Positions 16,829-26,190 of a stretch of 44,863 nucleotides of DNA are shown piece by piece. Positions within the stretch are counted from its first letter, which is position 1. Every line of letters begins with the position of its first letter. The notes below the pieces were generated by a model. It was not told the DNA's origin and did no database searches. It was given only the letters and a program-made list of their open reading frames with translations. Made by a program: the position numbers and the translations under genes. The DNA lies in contig PWGX01000047.1 in NCBI GenBank assembly GCA_003554615.1, positions 1 to 44,863 of the forward strand, given 5' to 3'. This DNA comes from Syntrophomonadaceae bacterium (GTDB lineage: Bacteria; Bacillota; Dethiobacteria; DTU022).

Positions 16829-17092
16829 ATGGAAGTATCACTGGTTGAAATGAAACCCGGACAAACCGGGGTGATTTACAAGATGCGAGGTGGTTCAAAC
16901 TTAACCCTGAAATTAAACCAGCTTGGATTAAGAGAAGGAAAACGCATTAAAAAGATCAGCTCTATTTTTAACCGCGGACCGGTAACAATAAATGTTGACA
17001 ATTACCAGGTTGCAGTTGGATATGGAAAAGCAACCCGTATTATGGTGGAGGTAGATGAACTTGAGAAAGATAGTCCTGGCCGGCAATCCTAA
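16829..17092 (+). CDS. feoA: Ferrous iron transport protein FeoA
   Basis: Small cytoplasmic SH3-like protein of 87 aa. Typical FeoA layout: SLVEMKPGQTGVIYKM, then a central LNQLGLREGKRIKKI, and a C-terminal VAVGYGKATRIMVE. It is an accessory partner of the FeoB transporter. ATG start with a GGGAG purine tract upstream. The last 38 bp overlap the feoB start, so translation of the two is probably coupled. Confidence 0.92.
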   Translation: MEVSLVEMKPGQTGVIYKMRGGSNLTLKLNQLGLREGKRIKKISSIFNRGPVTINVDNYQVAVGYGKATRIMVEVDELEKDSPGRQS

Positions 17093-18890
17093 CGTCGGAA
17101 AAAGTGTGGTTTTTTCCCAGCTCACCGGTTCCAGGGTTATGATCTCCAATTACGCTGGAACTACCGTGGAATTTACAAAGGGCCTGCTTAATACCGGCGA
17201 AGAACCCTTTGAGGTTTTAGATGCCCCCGGCACGTACAGCCTGGAGCCAACTTCAAAAGTAGAAGAAGTAGCTTCAAGCCTTGTTGCTCAGGCAGACATA
17301 GTAATTAACGTTGTTGATGCCACCAACCTGGAACGCAACCTTTTTCTAACTACTGAATTACTGGAAAGGAATGTGCCCCTGATTGTGGCCCTCAATATGA
17401 TCGATGAGGCAGGGCACAAAGGGGTAAAAATTGACGTCGAAAAGTTGGAAGACCTGCTTGGGGTGCCGGTTGTGCCAACCGTTGCTGTAAGCGGGGAAGG
17501 CCTTAAAGAACTTGTTGGTTCTCTGTCAAAGTCGGTTAATAGGAAAAAGGCGCCTTTAAATATTTCCGATCGCTGGTCTTATATCGGGAATCTGGTAGGA
17601 CAGGTCCAGGAAATAACTCACCGCCATCATAGTTGGCTGGAAAAGCTGCAGGATGCAAGTTTAAGGCCACTGACCGGCTTCCCGATAGCTGCAGCAGTTC
17701 TTTTCCTGGCTTTTCAGCTGGTTATCGGGCTGGGAGAGTTTATCCATGAGGCCATGGAAGATTATATTTTCGAAGGGTTTTATGAAACATTGCTGCTATA
17801 CTTGAGTGAAGTTCTTGGTAGCGGCGGTTTTTTGCATAACATTTTAATTGGCAAGCTGGTGGACGGAAACATAGATTTTGAAGAGTCGCTCGGAGTTCTG
17901 ACAACCGGAGTTTTTGTCGAGCTGGGCGTAGTCCTGCCTTTCCTGGCAGTTTTTTACCTGGTTCTAGGTTTCCTGGAAGATTCAGGTTACCTGCCCCGCC
18001 TGGCGGTTATGGTTGACCGCAGTATGCACCGGCTCGGCCTTCATGGTTATTCAATAATCCCCATGGTTCTTGGTTTTGGGTGCAATGTGCCGGCGGCCCT
18101 GGCTGCCCGTAACCTGGAAAGCCGGCGGGAAAGGTTTATTGCCTGTACCCTGATGTCGGTGGCTATCCCGTGTATGGCCCAGCTGGCCCTGATTGTAGGG
18201 CTGGTGGGGCGCCATGGGTTTGATTATTTGGCCGTGGTATTTGCCGCCCTCTTTTTTATCTGGGTGGTGCTGGGCCTGATCATTGACCGGGTCATGCCCG
18301 GTTACACCCCTTCCATGGTGGTGGAGATTCCTCCCTACCGGATCCCCAGCTTTAAAGCCCAGGCTAAGAAACTGGCTATGCGAATCTGGGGATTCCTGGT
18401 TCACGCCACCCCCTATATCCTGGGTGGAATTTTGGTTGTGAACATCCTTTATACCCTGGGTATAATCCATTTCCTGGGGGTCCTCTTTGCCCCGGCCGTG
18501 CAGGGGCTGCTCGGTTTGCCCGGCGATGCTGTTTCAACCCTGTTAATTGGGTTCCTGCGCAAGGATGTTGCAGTAGCGATGATGATACCGCTGGGGCTGA
18601 GCGCCCGCCAGCTTGTAATCGGAGCTGTGGTTCTGGCTGCTTATTTTCCCTGTGCTGCTACTTTTACAGTTTTGGTCAAAGAGATGGGTGTTGCCGATAT
18701 GGCTAAGTCGGCGGCAATTATGATCGTGACGGCTTTTTCGGCCGGTTTTATCCTCAACCTGCTGCTGGACACCGTTGTTCCCGCCGCTTACCTGGCCGCC
18801 GGGCTGGTCGTATTGAGCATAATTCTGCCCATGGTACTGGGGAGTACCTCGGACCGGCGGGAGCTGTCCGATTTGGACGAAACTGCCTGA
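17055..18890 (+). CDS. feoB: Ferrous iron transporter FeoB
   Basis: Ferrous iron uptake protein, 611 aa, shorter than the usual 700-770. The N-terminal GTPase domain has G1 GNPNVGKS (residues 10-17), switch G2 NYAGTTVE, G3 DAPGTY, G4 NMID and G5-like SGEG. A short helical spacer is followed by the membrane domain with Gate motifs, including GFGCNVPAALAAR and IPCMAQLALI, and a late FLRKDVAVAMM segment. The shorter length comes from a reduced spacer and C-terminus. The ATG at 17055 is close to GGTGGAGG; a TTG at 17061 with a better spacer is possible. Transcribed with the iron-responsive regulator and feoA. Confidence 0.94.
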   Translation: MNLRKIVLAGNPNVGKSVVFSQLTGSRVMISNYAGTTVEFTKGLLNTGEEPFEVLDAPGTYSLEPTSKVEEVASSLVAQADIVINVVDATNLERNLFLTTELLERNVPLIVALNMIDEAGHKGVKIDVEKLEDLLGVPVVPTVAVSGEGLKELVGSLSKSVNRKKAPLNISDRWSYIGNLVGQVQEITHRHHSWLEKLQDASLRPLTGFPIAAAVLFLAFQLVIGLGEFIHEAMEDYIFEGFYETLLLYLSEVLGSGGFLHNILIGKLVDGNIDFEESLGVLTTGVFVELGVVLPFLAVFYLVLGFLEDSGYLPRLAVMVDRSMHRLGLHGYSIIPMVLGFGCNVPAALAARNLESRRERFIACTLMSVAIPCMAQLALIVGLVGRHGFDYLAVVFAALFFIWVVLGLIIDRVMPGYTPSMVVEIPPYRIPSFKAQAKKLAMRIWGFLVHATPYILGGILVVNILYTLGIIHFLGVLFAPAVQGLLGLPGDAVSTLLIGFLRKDVAVAMMIPLGLSARQLVIGAVVLAAYFPCAATFTVLVKEMGVADMAKSAAIMIVTAFSAGFILNLLLDTVVPAAYLAAGLVVLSIILPMVLGSTSDRRELSDLDETA

Positions 18891-18962
18891 CATAACTAAT
18901 CTCCTGCGAACGGATACCTATAACAACAAGGCAGTAGCAAAGTAGCAATAACAAAACAGGTC

Positions 18963-18991
18963 TTGACAAATGATTCAACAACGGCTATTAT
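18963..18991 (+). promoter_or_regulatory. Sigma-A promoter of the metY-metX-metW operon
   Basis: TTGACA (18963-18968), a 17-bp spacer and TATTAT (18986-18991). It predicts a transcript start near 18998 and a leader of about 245 nt before metY. Confidence 0.75.
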
Positions 18992-19012
18992 TTATACCAT
19001 TATATATTAGTA

Positions 19013-19035
19013 ATATGATAGTAATAATATCATAT
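19013..19035. other. AT-rich inverted repeat at the start of the metY leader
   Basis: ATATGATA (19013-19020) and TATCATAT (19028-19035) are perfect 8-bp arms around 7 nt. They lie just after the predicted transcription start, so this may be an operator or a 5' hairpin. The rest of the gap after feoB (18891-18962) shows nothing I can name. Confidence 0.45.
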
Positions 19036-19050
19036 CAGGAGTGTTTGAAT

Positions 19051-19188
19051 ATGCTGTCAGGCAAAGTCAAAAAACTTGCCGAAACAAAAAAAGTGATTTC
19101 CATTTTATTTCCCTCTCCTTTTTGTTATTCTTCCACCGCGCCCCACCGGTTCACCTGCCGGGGCGGGATTTCTTCCATGCGCCTCTAA
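19051..19188 (+). CDS. Small leader ORF upstream of metY, 45 codons
   Basis: An ATG at 19051 has AGGAG 9 nt upstream and opens a 45-codon frame ending at TAA 19186-19188, entirely within the metY leader. The peptide is basic at first (GKVKKLAETKK), then hydrophobic, and ends SSMRL; it has two Cys and two Met beyond the start. Its 3' half overlaps a GC-rich hairpin (about 19141-19163, with CCGG arms). No T tract follows the hairpin. The layout resembles a translated leader that could sense sulfur amino acid supply, but I cannot name a family, and it may be a chance ORF. Confidence 0.4.
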   Translation: MLSGKVKKLAETKKVISILFPSPFCYSSTAPHRFTCRGGISSMRL

Positions 19189-19244
19189 ATTATTGTGCCG
19201 TCAACAGCTGAAAAAGCACAAATATCTAAGGAGGCAAATAAATC

Positions 19245-20567
19245 ATGACCTATAATTTTGATACTTTATCTATTCACGCCGGACAAAAGGCGGATCCGGC
19301 CACCGGTGCGCGTGCCGTGCCGATTTATCAGACCACGTCTTATGTTTTTGATTCGGCGGAGCATGCGGCGGCCTTATTCGGGCTTAAAGAACAGGGCAAT
19401 ATTTATTCCCGGATTATGAACCCCACTGTCGGAGTGTTAGAGGAACGATTGGCCAGCCTGGAAGGCGGCAGCAGTGCCCTGGCCCTGTCATCCGGCCAGG
19501 CGGCTATAACCTTAACCATATTTAACCTGGCCCGGGCCGGGCAGAACATAGCCAGCAGCAGCCACCTGTATGGGGGTACTTATAACCTGTTTTCATATAC
19601 CCTGCCGCGATTTGGTATTGAAACCAGGTTTTTTGATCAAAACGATCCGGAGAACCTGGAAAAGGCAATTGATCAAAATACCCGGGCGGTATTCCTGGAA
19701 TCTATTGGCAATCCGAGAAACAGGATTGCCAGGTTGGAGCAGATCGGCGAAATTACCCGCGAGCATGGAATACCGCTTATAGTTGACAATACCGTTACCA
19801 CCCCGTACCTGTGCCGCCCCTTTGAGCATGGAGCCGACCTGGTGGTCCACTCCCTGACCAAGTTTATCGGGGGCCACGGCAGCTCGATCGGTGGAGCGGT
19901 GGTGGAAAAAGGAGATTTTCCCTGGGATAACGGTAAATACCCTGATTTTTGCAGTCCAGATCCTTCCTACCACGGTGTTAATTACTGGGGAAGTTTTGGG
20001 GCGAAAAACGAAGGCGATCAGGGAGTAGCCTTCTCGGTAAAGGCGAGGGTGCAGTTGTTGCGGGACATGGGCAGCTGCCTTTCACCGTTCAATGCATTTT
20101 TGTTCCTTCAGGGGCTGGAGACCCTTTCACTGCGCATGGCCAGGCACAGTAAAAACGCCCTTACTGTGGCCAGATGGCTTGAGGGACATCCTGCAGTGAA
20201 ATGGGTTAATTACCCCGGCCTGGAAAGCCACCCCGACTACCATTATGCCCGGGAAGTTATGCCCCGGGGCCAGGGGGCCGTGGTTGGTTTTGGCATTCGG
20301 GGCGGGCTTGAAGCGGGAACCCGGCTAATCGATTCCTTGAACCTGGTCTCGCACCTGGCCAATATCGGTGATGCCAAAACCCTGATCATCCATCCGGCTT
20401 CCACAACTCATCAGCAGCTTTCACAGGAAGAACAGCTAGAATCAGGGGTAACAGAAGACTATATCAGGCTTTCGGTAGGGCTTGAAGATCCTCCCGACAT
20501 CATAGCCGATTTGGAACAGGCCATAGCCGTCAGCCAGAATCAAGTTGCTGGAAGGAGGGGCCAGTAG
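19245..20567 (+). CDS. metY: O-acetylhomoserine sulfhydrylase
   Basis: PLP enzyme of the Cys/Met metabolism family, 440 aa, that makes homocysteine (or methionine) from O-acetylhomoserine and sulfide (or methanethiol). Motifs: IYQTTSYVF near the N-terminus, [18 protein letters not shown], the phosphate-binding [19 protein letters not shown] with the cofactor-contacting Asp, and the Schiff-base lysine in [16 protein letters not shown]. The C-terminal [10 protein letters not shown] motif is typical of MetY. ATG start with AAGGAGG upstream. First gene of metY-metX-metW, in which metX provides its substrate. Confidence 0.95.
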   Translation: MTYNFDTLSIHAGQKADPATGARAVPIYQTTSYVFDSAEHAAALFGLKEQGNIYSRIMNPTVGVLEERLASLEGGSSALALSSGQAAITLTIFNLARAGQNIASSSHLYGGTYNLFSYTLPRFGIETRFFDQNDPENLEKAIDQNTRAVFLESIGNPRNRIARLEQIGEITREHGIPLIVDNTVTTPYLCRPFEHGADLVVHSLTKFIGGHGSSIGGAVVEKGDFPWDNGKYPDFCSPDPSYHGVNYWGSFGAKNEGDQGVAFSVKARVQLLRDMGSCLSPFNAFLFLQGLETLSLRMARHSKNALTVARWLEGHPAVKWVNYPGLESHPDYHYAREVMPRGQGAVVGFGIRGGLEAGTRLIDSLNLVSHLANIGDAKTLIIHPASTTHQQLSQEEQLESGVTEDYIRLSVGLEDPPDIIADLEQAIAVSQNQVAGRRGQ

Positions 20568-20568
20568 A

Positions 20569-21774
20569 ATGACAGATCCCTTAAATGCTGTAACAGAAAA
20601 GGAAAAAGGGCACGATCTCCCTGATTCGCCCCGTTCGGTGGGCTGGACCCGGCCTGAAAGGGCTCTTCTTGCCGATGAAGACACCCCCCTTCCCCTTGAC
20701 TGCGGGGAAAACCTGTACCCGGTTACTGTTGAATTCGAAACCTACGGTAAACTCTCTGCCGCCAAAGACAATGCCGTTTTTATACTGCATGCCCTGTCGG
20801 GAGATGCCCATGCCGCCGGCTGGGATGCTGAATGGGAAAAGCACAAACGGCCCTGGAGAAAGGACCGGCCGGGCTGGTGGGATGAGATGATCGGCCCGGG
20901 AAAGGCCTTCGATGCTTCCCGCTACTTTGTGGTCTGTGCCAATCTGCTGGGCAGCTGCTACGGCACTACCGGACCCTGGGAAACCAATCCGAGAACCGGG
21001 AAGCCTTACGGCCTTGATTTTCCGGTGGTAACAGTGGAAGACTGGGTCCGGCTGCATGTAAGGCTCCAGGATTATCTGGGTATAGAAAAGTTTTTGGCTG
21101 TAGCAGGAGGTTCTCTCGGAGGACAGCAGGCCCTGGCCTGGGCCATCAATTACCCTGATCGGATCCGGTCGGCGGTTATTATGGCCGCCTCGGCCCGAAT
21201 CGGGGCCCAGGGCCTGGCGTTTAACGCTGTGGGAAGAGAGGCAATTTTAAGCGATCCCTGCTTTCACGAGGGCCAGTATTACCAGCACGAACCCCCGCGC
21301 TGCGGGCTGGAACTGGCCCGGATGCTGGGCCATATAACTTACCTTTCACAGCGGTCCATGGAAGGCAAATTCGGCCGCCGTTTCCAAAACGGAACGGAAC
21401 CGGGCTACCGGCTGAACAAAGAATTTTGCGTGGAAAGTTACCTTGAGCATCAGGGGCGTTCATTCGTTCAGCGTTTTGATGCCAACAGTTACCTGTACCT
21501 GACCCGGGCTATGGATTATTATGATGCCGCCGGCACCGGCAGTGGGCTTGAGGCGGCTTGTTCCGCCATAAAAGCCCGGCTGCTCCTGATGTCATTTTCT
21601 TCCGACTGGCTTTATCCGCCCGAGGATACCAGGGAAGTGGCAAAGGCGATGCTGGCCAACAAAAAGCCCGTATCCTATATTGAAATACCCTCTGATTACG
21701 GTCATGATGCTTTTCTCCTGGAAGCGGATCAAACATCTCCCCTGGTGGCATCGTTTTTAGGGAGGTGTGATTAA
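20569..21774 (+). CDS. metX: Homoserine O-acetyltransferase
   Basis: Alpha/beta hydrolase-fold enzyme of 401 aa that acetylates homoserine with acetyl-CoA, giving the MetY substrate. The nucleophile Ser is in the elbow AGGSLGGQQALAWA, with the acidic residue in SFSSDWLYPP and the His in DYGHDAFLLE. NLLGSCYGTTGP forms the family oxyanion region. The ATG at 20569 has AAGGAGGGG 8 nt upstream and follows the metY stop by one base. MetX or serine acetyltransferase-like specificity is hard to separate, but the metY and metW neighbours support MetX. Confidence 0.94.
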   Translation: MTDPLNAVTEKEKGHDLPDSPRSVGWTRPERALLADEDTPLPLDCGENLYPVTVEFETYGKLSAAKDNAVFILHALSGDAHAAGWDAEWEKHKRPWRKDRPGWWDEMIGPGKAFDASRYFVVCANLLGSCYGTTGPWETNPRTGKPYGLDFPVVTVEDWVRLHVRLQDYLGIEKFLAVAGGSLGGQQALAWAINYPDRIRSAVIMAASARIGAQGLAFNAVGREAILSDPCFHEGQYYQHEPPRCGLELARMLGHITYLSQRSMEGKFGRRFQNGTEPGYRLNKEFCVESYLEHQGRSFVQRFDANSYLYLTRAMDYYDAAGTGSGLEAACSAIKARLLLMSFSSDWLYPPEDTREVAKAMLANKKPVSYIEIPSDYGHDAFLLEADQTSPLVASFLGRCD

Positions 21775-21776
21775 AT

Positions 21777-22376
21777 ATGGCCAATCACGAACGTTGGGAT
21801 CACTGCTTGATCTATAAATTAATCGAAACCGGTGCTTCTGTCCTGGATCTGGGCTGCGGCAGTGGTGAATTGCTGGGCCGCCTGGTTAAACAGAAACAGG
21901 TATGCGGCCAGGCAGTTGAAGCCGATCCCCGCCGGGTTGCGGAGGCAATATGCTGCGGGGTAGATGTTTATCAAAAAGATATGGACCGGGGCCTGCCGGA
22001 GTTTAAGACCGGGGCTTTTGATTATGTTATTTTGGAGAAAACCCTGCAGGTCCTATATCAACCCATGGTGGTGATGGAGGAAATGCTGAGAATAGGGAAA
22101 TCCTGCATTGTTACATTTCCCAATTTTAATTACCGGGAGGTTGTGGGCACATTAACGAGCACAGGAAGGATGCCTGTCACCTCATCGCTGCCCTACCAGT
22201 GGTATGAAACTCCCAACATCCACCTGTTTACCATCCTTGATTTCCTGGACTGGGTTGATGAACACGGGATTGAAATAGTTGACGGTTATGCCTGGAGCAA
22301 TAACCGTTCCTGGCCTGTGGATCTGCCTGCAGACAGCAGGGAAGCTGAAGAGCTGCTTTTTGTGTTGCAGAAATAA
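21777..22376 (+). CDS. metW: MetW-family methionine biosynthesis protein
   Basis: Class I SAM methyltransferase fold of 199 aa. Motif I is VLDLGCGSGELLGRL (residues about 22-36), followed by VEADPRRVAEA and the MetW-typical FDYVILEKTLQVL and SCIVTFPNF segments. MetW is usually encoded next to metX and has been linked to its activity; its own reaction is not well defined. ATG start with AGGGAGGTG about 8 nt upstream, 2 bp after metX. Last gene of the methionine operon, convergent with mrfB. Confidence 0.92.
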   Translation: MANHERWDHCLIYKLIETGASVLDLGCGSGELLGRLVKQKQVCGQAVEADPRRVAEAICCGVDVYQKDMDRGLPEFKTGAFDYVILEKTLQVLYQPMVVMEEMLRIGKSCIVTFPNFNYREVVGTLTSTGRMPVTSSLPYQWYETPNIHLFTILDFLDWVDEHGIEIVDGYAWSNNRSWPVDLPADSREAEELLFVLQK

Positions 22377-22427
22377 GGCGGCATTACGTTGAGGTTTATG
22401 GTTGTGACAATGGACGGTCATGTTAGC

Positions 22428-23663
22428 TTAAGCGCCAAGGCGCCTGTTTAACCGGTTTAACCTGTGCCGGAGGGCTTGCAGGCTGAATTCGCTGCATCCG
22501 CGCAGGGATGGGGTACCGCTTAACCTGGCCAGGGCAAACGCTTTTTCAGTTAATTCCAGGGCGGTGCGATATTTTCCTGCCCGGTGTTCGTAGTACTTGG
22601 CCAGTTCAACAAGAGCCGGGATGTTGCGGGGGTTGTTTGCCGCTGTTTTCTCCCATATTTTAACAGCTTCTTCCCAACGGCCCTGCTGTTTAAAATGGAA
22701 GGATAGTTTCAGGGCCGCTTCTTCGGCCAGAGGATCAGGGGCCCAACTGGCGGCCTCGCGGAGGTGGCTTATCCCTTCATAGCAGCGCCCGGCTTCCAGG
22801 CAGAGGCAGCCCAGGGCCAGGGATTCGGCGGGATGTTTGACCAGCTCTCCGGACGTGGTGCGGTAAACCCTTTCCAGCAAGGTGGCCATCGACAGGATAT
22901 CAAGTACATTATGGTGAAATACCTTTTTAAGCAGTTCGGTTTCCCCCCGCCTGAGATAATTAAAATATACCTCCGGAATTTCTGCGCCCGGGATGTCGTC
23001 GATTCGCCTTAGGCCTAAAAGCGATTCTTCCAGCGAACGCAGGGAACGAGAAGCAAGCCTCTTTTTCCAGAGGGACCGGGCGCACTGAAGCAAATCAAGG
23101 TGCTGTTCCGGTTCAAACGGTCTGAATCCGGCCAGCACCTGCCGGTTCCTGATCAGGGGCAGATCAAACTGCTTGCCGTTGAAGGTAACCAGGACCGGGT
23201 TATCCGAGACTGATGCTTTTAAGTGGCTTAAAATAGCCCTTTCTTCGGAAGGGCGGCGCATGAAATACTGGCGCAGTGTAAAGTGGCCTCCATCGGCCCA
23301 GCCCAGGCCAATCAAAAAGGCCCAGGTTCCGGTTCCCCCGGAAAGACCCGTGGTTTCAATATCCAGGAAAATTGTATTTTCAGGTTTAAAACTGAGCAGG
23401 CTTTCGTCCCGTGCGGGCAGGGCCAGCACGGGCCCTGAGCAGGAAAGGAAGCCTGACAAAGTGTATTCACCGTGTTTGTAATCCAGGGGAAATTTTAGTT
23501 CACGCAAATAACAGCGCCCGTAAGAGGTTTCTTCTTCCCTTCCTTCGCCGGGAAAGAGATCAATCCTGGTTTCGGTTTCCAGTTCTTTAGCCACCTGGCG
23601 GCCTGTCTTTATTTCGCCGGTCCCCCGCAGGGCGGAAAGGCGCGAACCAAAGTTTCGCTTCAC
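22428..23663 (-). CDS. mrfB: MrfB-like DEDDh exonuclease with C-terminal TPR repeats (YprB family)
   Basis: Predicted 3'-5' exonuclease of 411 aa. The RNase H-like domain has the first motif FLDIETTGLSGG with the catalytic Asp and Glu, a second Asp in FNGKQFDLPLI and the terminal HHNVLDI motif. The C-terminal third has TPR-like helices (AVKIWEKTAANNPRNIPALV). The GTG at 23663 overlaps the stop of the upstream helicase gene (GTGA), with GAGGTGATC as ribosome binding site; an upstream ATG at 23747 would lie deep inside that gene. In B. subtilis, MrfA and MrfB repair mitomycin-type DNA damage outside nucleotide excision repair. Function here is inferred from the conserved pair. Confidence 0.88.
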   Translation of the reverse strand: MKRNFGSRLSALRGTGEIKTGRQVAKELETETRIDLFPGEGREEETSYGRCYLRELKFPLDYKHGEYTLSGFLSCSGPVLALPARDESLLSFKPENTIFLDIETTGLSGGTGTWAFLIGLGWADGGHFTLRQYFMRRPSEERAILSHLKASVSDNPVLVTFNGKQFDLPLIRNRQVLAGFRPFEPEQHLDLLQCARSLWKKRLASRSLRSLEESLLGLRRIDDIPGAEIPEVYFNYLRRGETELLKKVFHHNVLDILSMATLLERVYRTTSGELVKHPAESLALGCLCLEAGRCYEGISHLREAASWAPDPLAEEAALKLSFHFKQQGRWEEAVKIWEKTAANNPRNIPALVELAKYYEHRAGKYRTALELTEKAFALARLSGTPSLRGCSEFSLQALRHRLNRLNRRLGA

Positions 23664-25921
23664 TTCAAGATCACCTCGATTAATTGAAGTGCCTGCAATT
23701 TGCCGGGTTCTACGCCCTGGGAGGCGGGCCCGGTGCAGGAAGGGCACCCCTCACTACAGTGGCAGTCGGTGATTACTTTTCTGGCGGCCTGGAAGATATC
23801 CCGGCAGCTGCGGTATATTTCTGCGGAATAACCGACTCCGCCCGGGAAATTATCATAGAGGTAGAGGGTAGGCAGTTCGGTGAACGGTGCCTTGACCTGG
23901 CTTACCGCCCGCAGGTCGCGCGGATCGCCCATCAGGAAAAAGGCCGCCACCTGGGGCAGCAGGTGGGCCAGCCCCATCAGGCCGGATTGGACGGCGGATA
24001 AGGGCATACCGCCCAGCGCTGCCCTGGTAAATGAAACCCAGAAGGCGGTGGTATGCATCTCGGTTTCCGGGAGGTCGACCGGCCCGGCGCCCAGGTTTTC
24101 GTGGGTATTGAAACGGATTTTTTTGAACATCGAAACCAGGGCATTAATCCTGACATCGCCCCAGGCCCTGTTGACGGTGCCGGCTTCTTCTTCAAAAACT
24201 TCCAGTGTTTTTAAATCGACTGAGAGGTTGGCATCGGTGAAGTAATTTACGTCGACCTGGCGCACGTAAGCCTTTTTTTCTTCGAAATCAAGTTTTTCCA
24301 CCTGGTACTGGGTGCCCCCGTGTATGTAGATGGCTTCTTCATGCACCAGCATCGGGGCGCTGAAGCGGTCAACTTCGCCGATTACCCGGGGGCTGGGACC
24401 GGTAATATCGATTATGATCACATTTTCCCGGGTGGCGCTGCGCAGGCTAATCTCTTCAGCCGGATAGGTGTTTTCCATCCAGTGATAGCGGTTGTCGCTA
24501 AAGTACAGGACATTCTCGTCTTCCAGGAAGCGGAGTATTTCGCCGATGTCGGCGCGGCCAAACCGTTCATTCTGCTCAAAAGGCAGTTCAAAGGCGGCAC
24601 AGCGGATGTGGTTGGTCAAAATGATCAGGTTGTCGGGATCGGCAAGGGCCCGTTCAGGAGTGCGGCCGAAAAAATACTCGGGGTTGGCCACAATGTACTG
24701 ATTAAGAGGTTCGCTGTTGGCAATCAGGATTGCCAGGGAAGTGCCGCTGCGCCTTCCTGAACGGCCGGCTTGCTGCCAGGTGCTGGCAATGCTGCCCGGG
24801 TAACCGGTCATCAGGCAGGCATCGAGGGCCCCGATGTCGATCCCCAGTTCCAGGGCATTGGTGCTGATCACGCCCTTGATGGTCCCCTGCCGGAGCCCTT
24901 TTTCTATGGCCCGCCTTTCCCGGGGCAGGTAACCGCCCCGGTAGCCCTTGATGGCGCTGTCTTCGCCGGGATTTAATTTCAACCCCTGGCGCAGGTAGGT
25001 CAAGAGCACCTCTACGCCCAGGCGGCTGCGGGTAAAAATTATGGTTTGCACGTCCCGTTTGATCAATGCACCGGCCAGGTTTTGAGCTTCCAGGAGTGTG
25101 CTCCGCCTCAGGCCCAGTTCGGGGTTAACCATTGGTGGGTTGTAGAAAATAAAATGTTTTTCCGCACTCGGCGCCCCGTTTTCAGTGATTACTTCCACCG
25201 GTTCTTCGACCAGCAAATCGGCCAGTTCACCGGGATTGGCGATGGTGGCGGAGCAAAGTATAAATTTGGGGTCGGATCCGTAAAAGGAGCAAATGCGCTT
25301 CAGGCGGCGCATGACATTGGCGACGTGGCTACCAAAAACTCCCCGGTACTGGTGCATTTCGTCGATCACTATGTACTTGAGATTTTGAAATAATTGAACC
25401 CACTTGGTGTGATGGGGCAGGATTGCCGAATGGAGCATGTCCGGATTGGTGACTACAATGTGCCCGCTGCGTCGGATCCCCTGGCGTAGGCCCGGCTCCG
25501 TATCCCCGTCGTAGGTGTGGCAGTTTAGATCGGCCTCGAGGTTGGCCGTTAGATCGCGCAATTCGGCCACCTGGTCCTGTGAAAGGGCCTTGGTCGGAAA
25601 AAGGTAGAGGGCCCGGCTGGAAGGATCATCAATCAGTGAGCTGACTACGGGCAAATTGTAGCAGAGAGTTTTTCCGGAAGCGGTGGGGGTTACGACCACG
25701 ACATTATTGTTTTCCAGGGCGGCATTGACGGCCCTGGCCTGGTGGCTGTACAGTCTGCTGATGCCACGGTTTTGTAAAGTTTCCTGCAGCTGTCCGTCCA
25801 GCCGTTCCGGAAAGTCGGAAAAACTGCCCTCTGAAGGGGGGACCACTCCCCAGCGGGTAACATTGCTCATGAAAACAGGGTCATCTTTCCATTGCTGCAG
25901 CAGTTCATTTAAACCGGCCAT
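23660..25921 (-). CDS. mrfA: MrfA-like DEAD/DEAH-box DNA repair helicase (YprA family, DUF1998)
   Basis: Helicase of 753 aa, typical for MrfA/YprA. Motif I TPTASGKTLCYNLP, motif II IDEMH, motif III LCSATIANP, and motifs V-VI STNALELGIDIG and QQAGRSGRRSG mark the two RecA-like domains. The C-terminal DUF1998 region carries four clustered cysteines (CHCSEGCPSC), a zinc-binding signature of the family. The ATG start has AAGGCGG about 12 nt upstream. It is followed directly by mrfB with a 4-bp overlap, matching the B. subtilis repair pair. Confidence 0.92.
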   Translation of the reverse strand: MAGLNELLQQWKDDPVFMSNVTRWGVVPPSEGSFSDFPERLDGQLQETLQNRGISRLYSHQARAVNAALENNNVVVVTPTASGKTLCYNLPVVSSLIDDPSSRALYLFPTKALSQDQVAELRDLTANLEADLNCHTYDGDTEPGLRQGIRRSGHIVVTNPDMLHSAILPHHTKWVQLFQNLKYIVIDEMHQYRGVFGSHVANVMRRLKRICSFYGSDPKFILCSATIANPGELADLLVEEPVEVITENGAPSAEKHFIFYNPPMVNPELGLRRSTLLEAQNLAGALIKRDVQTIIFTRSRLGVEVLLTYLRQGLKLNPGEDSAIKGYRGGYLPRERRAIEKGLRQGTIKGVISTNALELGIDIGALDACLMTGYPGSIASTWQQAGRSGRRSGTSLAILIANSEPLNQYIVANPEYFFGRTPERALADPDNLIILTNHIRCAAFELPFEQNERFGRADIGEILRFLEDENVLYFSDNRYHWMENTYPAEEISLRSATRENVIIIDITGPSPRVIGEVDRFSAPMLVHEEAIYIHGGTQYQVEKLDFEEKKAYVRQVDVNYFTDANLSVDLKTLEVFEEEAGTVNRAWGDVRINALVSMFKKIRFNTHENLGAGPVDLPETEMHTTAFWVSFTRAALGGMPLSAVQSGLMGLAHLLPQVAAFFLMGDPRDLRAVSQVKAPFTELPTLYLYDNFPGGVGYSAEIYRSCRDIFQAARKVITDCHCSEGCPSCTGPASQGVEPGKLQALQLIEVILK

Positions 25922-26190
25922 CGGGTAAGTATCCGCCTTAAACGTAAGTTTGCCTTGCTTATAATATATTCGACGTTTAACAAATAAACTCCTACCTCTT
26001 CCGGGCAGCTTTTTAAACTTTAAACCAGGTGCGTGCCTGTTGGAGGAAGCGCCGTTTTTGCAGCGAATTAAATAGTGGCAGCAATATATAATCTTAATAT
26101 ATCTGCTCAGCCGTTACCAGGCTGTTAATTAAATTGCTTGAAATGAAATCTTTGCTAACAGATCGTTCAGGCAGAAGAGGAGGAATGGCA

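Noticed and set aside
18998-19244. SAM-I riboswitch or T-box before metY
   Set aside because: None of the conserved S-box core or the T-box GGGTGGTACCGCG-like motif is present in the leader.
23664-23747. Longer start of mrfB
   Set aside because: It would overlap the helicase gene by nearly 90 bp, while the GTG at 23663 has a good ribosome binding site and the common GTGA overlap.
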